Of a stretch of DNA of 20,400 nucleotides, positions 7,900-16,178 are shown piece by piece (position 1 is the stretch's first letter; each line of letters opens with the position of its first letter). The notes under the pieces were generated by a model, which was not told the origin of the DNA, did no database searches, and was given only the letters and a program-made list of their open reading frames with translations. This DNA is from Phaeoceros laevis (Eukaryota > Anthocerotophyta > Anthocerotopsida > Notothyladales): contig JBNGIQ010003048.1 of assembly GCA_049999765.1 (NCBI GenBank), positions 1-20,400 of the forward strand. Reading direction: 5' to 3'. A program made the position numbers and the translations under genes.

Positions 7900-8335
7900 T
7901 TAACTACATTAGAATCTAGTGTAGGACATTGGTTTGTCGACTCAGGGGCCACAACCCACATTTGTAGTGATAGGACAACATTCTCTCACTACACCCCTCA
8001 CACAAGTCCACAGAATGTCTTACTTGGGGACAATAGTCAGCTGACAATAAAAGGGGTAGGCACAATCTTACTGCGTCTCCAAGATGGGTTGACACTCACA
8101 CTTTACGATGTTCTCCACTTACCTGCAATTACCAAAAATTTGTTGTCAGTTTAACAACTTGCACAGAACAAAGAAATGGAAGTCAACTTTCGTCAATCCA
8201 CATGCACAGTTAAGCAGTGGGGTCGGGTGATTGCAGTGGGCACCCTTGCACACGATCTATTTTTGCTAAATGTGTCAAGCATCCCAGCTCTGTCAGCTCA
8301 AGTTGCAGGGCCTGCACTCATCTGTGTTTGCAACT
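7900..8335 (+). pseudogene. Copia aspartic protease
   Basis: A plus-strand frame contains GHWFVDSGATTHICSD (tryptophan codon at 7930), the canonical copia protease active site D-S-G-A-T-H-I. It is followed by VLLGDNSQLTIKGVGTI and LYDVLHLPAITKNLLSV, all standard for copia protease. An in-frame TAA at 8152-8154 follows LLSV, where S-L/Q-L is expected. The frame continues with LAHDLFLLNV and shifts to the integrase frame at about 8310. The catalytic residues look intact; the stop is what disables it. Confidence 0.88.
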
Positions 8336-8341
8336 GATGTG

Positions 8342-9358
8342 ACAAAAGTGTGGCATATGCGGCTTGGACACCCCAACCCAAGGAAGCTCTAGGACATGGC
8401 CAAGGCCGACATTTACAGTGATGGACTGCCTAGCCAGTTGACGCCCCTTCCATTCTGCGAAGCCTACGTCTTCGGCAAACACCATGTCACAGCATACCCC
8501 AAAGGGGGAGGAAAGAGAGCAACTGAGGTGCTAAGTTTGGTGCATGCTGACCTGTGTGGACCTGTCTCCGTTGATTCTTGGGGCAGAGGCAAATACTTCT
8601 TGACGTTTATTGATGACTACAGCCATTACTCATATGTATACATCTTGAAATACAAGAGTGATGCATTCCAGTCATTCAAGGAGCACAAAGCCATGGTTGA
8701 GCGCCAAACTGGCAAGAAGCTGCAGTGCTTGCGCACTGATAATGGAGGTGATTTTGATAGTGACGCCTTCAACGACCACTGTGCAAGCTTGGGCATTGCA
8801 AGACAGTTCACTGTGCCATACAGTTCTGCACAAAATGGAGTTGCAGAAAGGAAGAACCGATCAGCACAAAACATAACTCATTCACTCCTAAAGCAAGCTG
8901 GTCTATCACTGAAGTATTGGGGGGAGACTGTCTCTACAGCGAACTACTTATACAATCGACTTCCCTGCAAGGCAATAGAAGGAAAAACCCCCTACGAGCT
9001 TTGGTGTGGATGCAAGCCGTCAATCCAGCATCTTCATACCTTCGGCTCTATAGCTTATGCTCACAAATCTAAGGAAACGAGGGAGCATAACAAGTTATCA
9101 GACCGTGCACTGAAGCTAACCTTTGTTGGGTACATAGAAGGGGTGAAGGCTTACAAGCTTTTCGACCCCAAGTCAAGGCAAGTGCACTATGCAAGAAGTG
9201 CGGCATTTAATGAAGCGTTGCTACTTATCCCACATCCAGGAAAGACCTTGCCTGCCCACGAGGAGGAGACTGCTGTAGATGAAGGCACAAGCATTTTGGC
9301 TCCAACTGCCCAGAGGGAGCAATTAAGTGTAGATGCTGAGACTAGTGAAACTGGATAG
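8342..9358 (+). pseudogene. Copia integrase (zinc-binding domain and DDE core)
   Basis: The GAG-pre-integrase and zinc-binding segment begins WHMRLGHPNPRKL and is interrupted by TAG at 8390-8392. The paired cysteines are altered: the family's C-x-x-C reads CEAY, followed by FGKHH. From 8396 a long open frame of 320 residues holds the retroviral-type integrase core. The three catalytic acids are the D of HADLCGP, the D of LRTDNGGDF and the E of GVAERKNRS. Downstream come TPYELWCGCKPS, HLHTFGSIAYAH and FVGYIEGVKAYKLFDPK, all copia hallmarks. It would insert element cDNA into the genome. The frame ends with TAG at 9356-9358 in the variable linker. Confidence 0.93.
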
Positions 9359-9940
9359 CACACAAGTGTTGAGGAAGATGCAAAGCCCACATTCTTTGAC
9401 CAATCCTCGAATAGAATATCGCAGCTGGAAGAAGAACCAGGGTATGAGTTAAATATGCTGGACAGCAGCGAAGTCAAAATGACAGACAACAGTGCAAGTT
9501 TACCTAGCTATGTTGAAGAGGAGATTGCACTATCACCTGTGCAATTTTACCTAGCTATGTTGAAGAGGAGGCCGTTGCACCAGCAGTGGGGGCACCTGCA
9601 CAAATGGTGGATGCACCATCGAGATATCCATCAAGAGTACGCAAGGGCCCCATCACCTTTAGTCCAAGAGTGGAGCCAGCCATACAGATTTCTCTACTGG
9701 TGATGTTGCAAACACCAGCTTGAGTGCAGCTCCAGTGGGGGACACAAGTGAGGCAGGGGACAATGACCAGGATGTTGTTACAATGCTCACAATGTTGTCA
9801 TCGAGTGTGCCAACGGGCATGGAGGTGAGCTTGACATCTGTGCAGGCACAAGCCTTGGCAGCAGCGTTAGTAGACACATCTGAGCCTGTGAGCATGCAAG
9901 AAGCATATACAGGATCAAAAAGCAAACAATGAAAGATTGC
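9359..9940 (+). pseudogene. Copia integrase-RT linker with 47-bp tandem duplication
   Basis: This variable, acidic spacer between integrase and RT is expected in copia Pol. A 25-base identical block occurs at 9499-9523 and again at 9546-9570, a tandem duplication with a 47-bp period. Because 47 is not a multiple of three, the duplicated copy continues in another frame, and reading there restores the usual linker end (RYPSRVRKGP). A further frame from 9720 reads on toward RT through SEPVSMQEAYTGSKSKQ and a TGA at a position where tryptophan is expected. Confidence 0.72.
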
Positions 9941-10070
9941 AGCGCAAGACGAATATGATTCCTTGGTCACGAATGGAACCTGGTCACTGCAGCCTTTGCC
10001 ATCAGGCCGGAAAGCTATCTCTTGCAAGTGGGTATTTAAAAAGTACACACCAGAAGGTCAGATAGCTAGA
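9941..10070 (+). pseudogene. Copia RT, N-terminal fingers only; palm deleted
   Basis: The stretch AAQDEYDSLVTNGTWSLQPL, then PSGRKAISCKWVFKKYTPEG, is the start of the copia RT domain (pattern A---E---L--N-TW-L--LP-G---I-CKWVFK). It ends at QIAR, where Y-KARLVAKG should follow. The next recognisable residues (LVKFNLADAHDSTTPLAAG, from 10072) belong after the RT palm. The YVDD catalytic block and about 190 codons around it are therefore deleted, by comparison with the usual copia Pol layout. An 8-bp direct repeat (AGATAGCT twice, 10060-10075) lies at the joint. Confidence 0.85.
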
Positions 10071-10074
10071 TAGC

Positions 10075-10874
10075 TTGGTGAAATTTAACTTAGCTGATGC
10101 ACATGATTCCACAACTCCACTCGCAGCTGGCATAAAGTTGACTAGGGCTCAGGCTGCAGCCACAGAAGATGAAGTCAGGGAAATGGCAAAAGTGCCATAC
10201 AAGCAAGCAGTGGGTACTTTGATATTTCTTACCTGCCTGACAAGGACTGATATAGCATTTCCAGTTCACCTCGTCTCCCAGTTTCTGGCACACTTCGGTA
10301 GGGAGCACTGGACCCAGGTCAAGCGCATCTTTCGCTACCTCAAAGGTACTATTGATTTCTGCATCACATATCGTGCCTCAGACAAAAAGATCCTGTCATT
10401 AGAAGGGTATTGTGACAGTGACTGGGCGGCAGACCCAGATAGCAGAAGGTCTGTAGCTGCCTATGCATTCATGCTTGCTGGAGTCCTGTTTCATGGTCTT
10501 GTAAACGGAATGCTAGTATCTGTCTCTCCAGCACGGAGGCAGAATACAAAACTCTAACAGTGGCTGCTAAGGAGGTTGTCTGGGACCGCCGCTGCTTGGA
10601 GGATATCGGGCAGGCTCAGGAGGGGCCTACAAGGGTGCACTGCGACAACCAAGGCGCCATCGCCTTGGCCAACAATCCTGTATTCCATGCCCGCACAAAG
10701 CACATAGAAGTGCATCACCATTTTGTACGGGACATAGTGGAGCGCGGGGAGATGGTGCTGTCTTACATCAACACCAGTGAAAATCCGGCAGACATCCTTA
10801 CAAAAGCTCTGTCCAGCGAGGCGCACGCCAAGCACTGCAGGAAGCTGGGCCTGGTGCCCGATCAGAAGACGTAG
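10075..10874 (+). pseudogene. Copia RNase H
   Basis: The first frame (10075-10557) contains YKQAVGTLIFLTCLTRTDIA, HWTQVKRIFRYLKGT and GYCDSDWAADPDSRRS, where the D of CDSDWA is the first RNase H acid. A frameshift lies between about 10490 and 10530. The expected S-STEAEYK block, carrying the catalytic E, is read in the second frame just before its listed start. That second frame (to 10874) then gives KEVVWDRRCLEDI, VHCDNQGAIALANNPVFHAR, TKHIEVHHHFVRD and NPADILTKAL before a normal stop. All catalytic acids are present, so the shift may be the only lesion in this domain. Confidence 0.92.
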
Positions 10875-11485
10875 GATTAGAAGATAGTCAGTAGGATTGC
10901 ATGCTAGAGTTTGCTGCTTGATTGCTTAAATCAGAACATACCTGTTTGAGTGGTCAGCGTCAGCAGCTCATGGCTGCAAGTCCGGACCTGTGACATGCAA
11001 CAACACCAAGCTCAGCCCTTTGCAAGCTCAAGACTGTGCGGGAGAAGGTATGGTGCTTACTGTATGAGGAGATCACTTGTGAAGGCGAACTGCCGAGCTG
11101 TTTGGCAGTGCAATTCATGCGCAAACCACTGCGCCGGCACAGGTAGCTCCTCGGCGCCCAATCTTCCCCTGCGCAAACGATGGTGCAGCCTTCTCGGCGC
11201 CCGGTGGGCAACAGCTTTCTGCGCTCCAGAGATAGGTAACAGCAATCGGAGTAGGAAAGTTGGCTGTCCACCCAGCTAGCAGCGGCGGCGGCGCTCCACA
11301 GTTCCTGCGGTGAGAAGTCCCTAGCCACCTCTCTTTCTGCAATCCATACCTCAAGATTGTGAAGGATGTGGCCAAGGCAGAGGTGACATGCGCGGAGAAC
11401 TCTGGCGGCGGCGCTCACCAGGCGTAGCGGAATTAAGCGAGACATGGCTGAAGTGCACGAAGAGCGAGTGAGGGTTGAGTGGGGG
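10875..11485 (+). other. Copia 3' non-coding region with polypurine tract
   Basis: About 610 bp lie between the RNase H stop and the LTR, longer than many copia 3' leaders. The region is more GC-rich than its surroundings and has two copies of GGCGGCGGCGCTC (about 11285 and 11404). A purine-rich tract (11470-11485, ending in five G) directly precedes the LTR and would prime plus-strand synthesis. Antisense frames of 184 and 86 codons cover much of it; I recognise no protein in them. Confidence 0.65.
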
Positions 11486-11712
11486 TGTTGGGACATATAA
11501 TTAACAACCCACACTCGTAGAATATAGAGTAGTTATTAGGGTTAGCCAATACGCGGTAGTTAGAGCACATGGGTACATGCGCGCGAAGTAGTTCACAAAA
11601 ACGGTTGGCCGTTACACGCGGCGTTGTATACATGCACAGTGTGCTCATTATCTAAAATACACGAACACTTGCTAAGTTGCTCTTGCGTCTTGCTTGCCTA
11701 GCAATCCTAGCA
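11486..11712 (+). repeat. 3' LTR of the copia element (227 bp)
   Basis: The segment starts TGTTGGGA directly after the polypurine tract and ends TCCTAGCA at 11712. The ends form the short imperfect inverted repeat typical of LTRs (TG...CA, six of eight bases pair). No second copy is seen in the window, consistent with loss of the 5' end of the element. The 3' limit is chosen on the terminal inverted repeat; an alternative end at the CA of 11703 is possible. Confidence 0.75.
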
Positions 11713-11713
11713 T

Positions 11714-13057
11714 TTGTTTGAACAGAGGTACTTCGAGAGCATGGCTACAAGAGTGTACAAACCGAAAGTGGTTTTCACTGGCTTCGACTGTACAAATGAG
11801 GCTTGTATGTATGGATCCATATGTATGCATGCAAAACGATTTGCCCAATTCCTAGACCTTAGAACAACTAACTTGGAAGTTGCAGATCCCTTAGGACAGG
11901 AACTCCATATTCGAACAATGGCTTGCACAATTATACGGCACCCACAGCTGCAAAATGAGCTAAGTAAAGGGATGAATCACATCCCGCTGAGACCTACTCA
12001 CTTAACAACCTGCAGTTGATGCTATCATTGAAGGCTACACGCAAACTTGCCATGTCTTGCAGAAACTCGGGCACTACTTCCAACCTGAATGGATAGATAG
12101 CAGCACATCTGAGCTTACTGAGATCTGCTGGAAGAGACTCAAATTTGCTGCCAAAAGGTACGAAAAGAGGCAGGTACATCAAGCTTACTTGTTCCAGAAT
12201 CAAGAAGCTTTGAGTGAGCTAAGCTGGCTTCAACAGCACTTATACATAGCTGGCCTCGACAAGGCAGCTAACACTCCGTGCTTTATATGCTTGATGCATA
12301 TACGTCGGGAGGCCTTGGTAAGATTGTCAAGTGCGGATTTAACCAATGCGCATGATTGCACATTTTCTATTATTGCTGACTTACTCATGAAGGCTACTTC
12401 ATTCCTTTTTCCAGAACTCAAAGCCTGGGCGGCTGACAAACAAGCCACATATGCCTGTTTCTTCGGGGTTGACACTTCTCTCTATTGGATCACTGAATCC
12501 ACAATTGAGGTAGCTCTGAACTTACCTGAAAAAATGACCGACATCTTTGTGTCTGATATAGCTCAATGCTATGAGGCCATACCCACACAAGGGCCAGATG
12601 CCTTGGCTGTCGTTGTTTCAGCATGTGTGCGAATTGCATTTTAGCAGGTAAACAAAGGAAAGAGGAATGCTCAGCTGCTTTATGTATGGTACGATCATCA
12701 TTCTGCTGATTTCACAACTGCAAAGTGGGCTGCCAAGCCACTTGTGAGTACCTGCAGTACATACATCGAATTTACAGAAGAAAGATTGGGCCACTTACGT
12801 ACATGGCTGATGTAGAATTGCTTTGTTCAGTTTGGCAATCAAGTGTGGCACCAAGTGCTTGGGATCCCCGTGGGATTCTCTTGCTCACCAATTTGGTGCA
12901 ACCTTTATTTCTTTCACTACGAAGCTGCCTTCATACAGAGGTTAGCAAGGCTGGGAAGATCAGACCTGCTAAAGCTCTTTAGGTATGCCAGGAGGTACAT
13001 GGACTACTTATATATGTTGGATGAATACCAAGATTCCACAAAGGTTCCTAAACCCTA
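11714..13057 (+). pseudogene. Penelope-like or related non-LTR reverse transcriptase, truncated
   Basis: The N-terminal frame (11714-12019) has a cysteine cluster, FDCTNEACMYGSICMHAKRF, and then LQNELSKGMNHIPLRPT. After a frameshift near 12003-12015 a single frame runs to 13057, broken only by TAG at 12642-12644 and 12813-12815. It has FICLMHIRREAL, ELKAWAADKQATYACFFG, the palm block VSDIAQCYEAIP (aspartate of RT motif A), then LGIPVGFSCSPIWCNLYFFH and the motif C equivalent YMDY (12996-13007), where Y-I-D-D is expected. The G-I-P-V-G and S-C-S-P-x-x-x-N pattern resembles Penelope-like RTs, not LTR RTs. The thumb and any GIY-YIG endonuclease are missing. It begins immediately after the copia LTR. 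The subfamily is uncertain. Confidence 0.68.
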
Positions 13058-13064
13058 ACGAGGC

Positions 13065-13630
13065 CAAAATGTATGAAGTATGTACGTATGACATGTTATT
13101 TTACATGACATATTACGAACATCACGATTTCTCATGCGTGGGGTATTTTTCAGATTTTCAGACTTGTGTCTAAACGCAAGCACAACATGGAACTGCCAGC
13201 TTGCTATATGTTTTTGTGTTTTCTCGTGATTTTCCAGAAAATGCAACAGACCATAGCGAGCTAAGTTACCTGACGGGATTAAAAGTGCTAAGTGGCGCTT
13301 TCTTTTTCCTAGTGGCCAGCGGGATCCTTGGCATTCTTGCCGTTGGAAAAATCCGGAACATGCCTTTTTTAAGAAATGACGGCAGTCTTTATGATTGGAG
13401 ACTCGTTCCAGCCAGCCTCCAGCAGCTCACAAGGAAAATGCCATGGCACCTGGGACTAAGCCAGTCACTAGCCATCCCTTGCACTACAAACCAGTTTTTG
13501 GCGCCAACATCGTCACAATTATTGCTAACCTAGCTCCTATGCTACTTAAACTTGCTATCACAAGCATTCTTCAGTCACATTCATTTCTCTACCCTCTGTT
13601 GCCTCCTTGTCTCCAAGGCCTGTGCCAAAA
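13065..13630 (+). repeat. Unknown dispersed repeat, copy 1
   Basis: This segment aligns with 14616-15048 from CAAAATGTATGAAG, through TTTCCAGAAAA and GTGGCCAGCGGGAT, to TTTCTCTACC and GGCCTG-GCCA. The copies are clearly diverged, with many substitutions. Copy 1 has an extra block of about 110 bp (about 13092-13200) after the first 25 bases. There is no long protein-coding similarity. It starts right after the truncated RT, so it might be a 3' part of that element, or a separate non-autonomous element. Confidence 0.75.
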
Positions 13631-14615
13631 GGCTGCTCTAGCCTTCACAACCATCAGCTGCCTGTGCAGCTCCTGCCTTGCATTATCACGGCTCCTGCCT
13701 AGTCCTTGTCCCTCAATGGCCCCAGCAGGTATCATGTGTTGAAACTTGCGTACAGAATAGTTGGATGTTAGAACTCTTTTCACCAGAATGACTATTCAGG
13801 ATTTTGCTAGATAGGTGTTCATGCTTTTCAGTACATGTGCATGCTTTCCAAGAATGTGCTGCTAAATGCTTGCTAACACCAAGTGTTAAGAGCTGCTGCT
13901 GTCTCCTCAGCTGCTCCCACACACAAGGTGTACATGAATAGGGAAAAACATGGTGATCCTCACTATGCCCTTACAAGACTGGAATTGGAATGCGTTGTAC
14001 CTGAATCTGCCTGCCCAGGGACCAGAAATTCAGGCCAAGGAGCCCCGACAAGCACTGACGAAGGCGGGGGGAGGGATGGCCTTACTAGCCATCTACATCG
14101 CTGCCCAGCTGCTGCGTTTTTTACAGGACTTTATGAATCCTGCGCAAAAATGCTTGTGTTTTTCATGCTTTAGTACTCAGATTAGGCCTGCAGCTTGTAA
14201 GCTCTAATAGCACCTGTTTACACAAGTTGCACAGTGCTGCTATTGCTACCTTTTCAAGGACACGATTTCTGCTCAATTGCTTTTGCTGTACTTGAGGTTG
14301 GAAGGTTGCTGCTACCCATTGTGCACGCCTGAAAGTGTAAAATGATGCCACCATGCTTGCTGCGATCTCTGGCCAAATGCATATGTTGCACCACGTTTTC
14401 GGATGAGTTAGTGACACTTGTGAACTAGCAGACCGTGCTAGAAGTGATGCTATAGCAAGCCTACGTAAGGCATGTTAAAATGTCAAAAAATGTCGCAGTT
14501 TGAGGCCTGCAGCTCGTTTTTGTTGACAATCTTTGCATCGCTGTTGGGCACATCCCTGTTAGGGCTACTGGCAGGGCACAACTTTGCTTGTGGACCTGTA
14601 TGTAATAGCAACATA
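13631..14615. other. Unassigned spacer between the two repeat copies
   Basis: No coding region, RNA gene or known element is recognisable. Short open frames on both strands overlap each other and show no domain pattern. The composition is unremarkable. Confidence 0.5.
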
Positions 14616-15048
14616 CAAAATGTATGAAGAATGTATGTATAATTTATTGTGTAAGTGTTTTGTGATTTTTCAGAAAACATTGCAGACCATGGCGGGCTAA
14701 ATTGTGTGACTCTTCTCCTCCCTCGTGGCCAGCGGGATTCTCGGCAGCTTTGCTGTTGGGCAAGGTCCTAAACAAAGGCTTTTTTAAGAAGTGACGGCAG
14801 TCTTAATGACTACCCGTTCCAGCCGATTTTTTGCAGCTCACAAGGAAACCGCCATGCTTGACACATGTGACCAGGCTAGCTGATAGCTACCCCTTGCCCT
14901 TTAGACAGTTTTTGCCACCAAACCACGCCTCAATCATTGCTAACCTAATTTTGTTCTACATGAGCTTGTTGTCCCAAGCATTTTGCAACCACACTCGTTT
15001 TCTCTACCGACTACTGCATCCTCGTCTTCCCAGGGCCTGCGCCACAAG
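14616..15048 (+). repeat. Unknown dispersed repeat, copy 2
   Basis: This copy matches 13065-13630 in the same orientation and lacks the roughly 110-bp block of copy 1. Well matched parts are the GTGGCCAGCGGGAT block, TTTTTTAAGAA-TGACGGCAG, CAGCTCACAAGGAAA and ATTGCTAACCTA. About 20 bp after its end the copia fragment begins, so an insertion or rearrangement boundary lies near 15048-15067. Confidence 0.75.
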
Positions 15049-15066
15049 TTTTTTAGGGAAACAACA

Positions 15067-15898
15067 ATCCCTTACACATCTGAACAGAATGGGAAGGCGG
15101 AAAGGGTGAACAAAACTTTGATGGAATCTGGAAGGAGTATGTTACATCACTGAAATATGAATCTAGCCTTCTAGGCGGAGGCAGTAGCCACTGCTGCATA
15201 CTTAAAGAACTTAACTCCTACGAAAGCATTGAAGGAGTCAACCCCAGAAGAATTGTGGAGCGGTAAGAAACCATTTGTTTCACATTTGAGGGTCTTTGGA
15301 TGTGTGGCCTTTGCACATACACCTAAAGAAAAGAGGTCCAAGTTGGATCAAAAGAGCAAGAAGTACATCTTTGTGGGTTATTGTAGTGGCAATAAGGGCT
15401 AGAGGTTATTTGATCCAGAGAAGAAGGTGATTATTTCCAACATGGATGTTATGTTTAATGAGGTTGCAGGACCAGGGGATATAGAACAAGTAGAAGATCA
15501 TTCATACCCAGATTTCGATGTCATAGAACCGCAGCAAGTGGGTGAGGTAGTGCCTCTTGATGAAGATGAGGACATCCTGCCTTTAGAGGATGCGGGTGAT
15601 GATGATCTGTTCCTAGATGAAGCTAAGTCAAGTGATGTTCCTGAAGATGTAGCCGAGGTGCCACAATTTGCAGCTACACAAGAAGTGGTGTAGCAGCCAC
15701 AACTGGCTGCAAAAACTAGTAAAAGTTCAAAGAAAGTGCAGGTTTTGACAGCTGCTGAAGTTGGGAAGAAGAGAGTAAACAAACCCTCCCTTAGGAAACT
15801 ATAGAAAGTCATTTCGCTAAAGGCCTGGATTTTGCTCTCTTGTCCTCTACTTTAGAGGAACCTACCAGCATGAAGGAGGCTTTACACAACAAGAAATA
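15067..15898 (+). pseudogene. Second Ty1/copia fragment: integrase end to start of RT
   Basis: A single plus-strand frame shows IPYTSEQNGKAERVNKTLME, carrying the catalytic E of the integrase core. It continues with AVATAAYLKNLTPTKALKES, TPEELWSGKKP, HLRVFGCVAFAHTP, KYIFVGYCSGNKG and LFDPEKKVIISNMDVMFNE, then the acidic linker (15427-15693). In-frame stops are at 15151-15153, 15172-15174 (where tryptophan is expected), 15400-15402, 15691-15693 and 15802-15804. After a frameshift near 15815 it ends with LDFALLSSTLEEPTSMKEAL, the typical approach to RT. It belongs to a different copia lineage from the 6907-11712 element and has neither LTR. Confidence 0.88.
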
Positions 15899-16178
15899 AG
15901 GGTCTTTTACTATGGCACATTACTAAGCATTTACTCGGGATTAGGGGCTTTTTCACCTTTCCATAAAACGTGGACGTCGGAAGTCGCTTGTTCTGATTGG
16001 AGCTTCACCGAGTGAGGGGCCACGTTTTGCAATCTATGATAACATAGTGGTGCTATCGTTCCGCGGGACCCAAGTGACGGACCAGGAATGAACAGGTGAC
16101 TCGGGAAGTTCGCGGCTGGTGGTTGGCAAATTTGCATATTGGCAACGGCACTATCCTATCAAGTCTTGAGAAGGGACC

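Larger units (their letters stand above)
6907..11712 (+). mobile_element. Ty1/copia retrotransposon, 5'-truncated, with 3' LTR
   Basis: In order on the plus strand are Gag with a CCHC knuckle (6907-7806), aspartic protease (about 7900-8330), integrase (8342-9358), a linker (9359-9940), the first part of RT (9941-10070), RNase H (10075-10874), a 610-bp 3' region, a polypurine tract and a 3' LTR (11486-11712). Integrase preceding RT is diagnostic of Ty1/copia. The 5' LTR and the start of gag are absent: recognisable Gag begins at about 6907, where gypsy Gag ends. Multiple frameshifts and stops, and loss of the RT palm, show that the copy is defective. Confidence 0.92.

Noticed and set aside
11486-11712. 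A matching 5' LTR elsewhere in the window
   Set aside because: The LTR start (TGTTGGGACATATAATT) was not found again; other TGTTGGG occurrences (about 14540, 14754) do not continue to match.
12725-12982. An 85-codon plus-strand frame
   Set aside because: It is out of frame with the RT that reads through the same DNA with clear motifs (GIPVG, SCSP).
13883-14207. Overlapping short plus-strand frames
   Set aside because: Two frames cover the same DNA with no domain resemblance; no start context or neighbour supports a gene.
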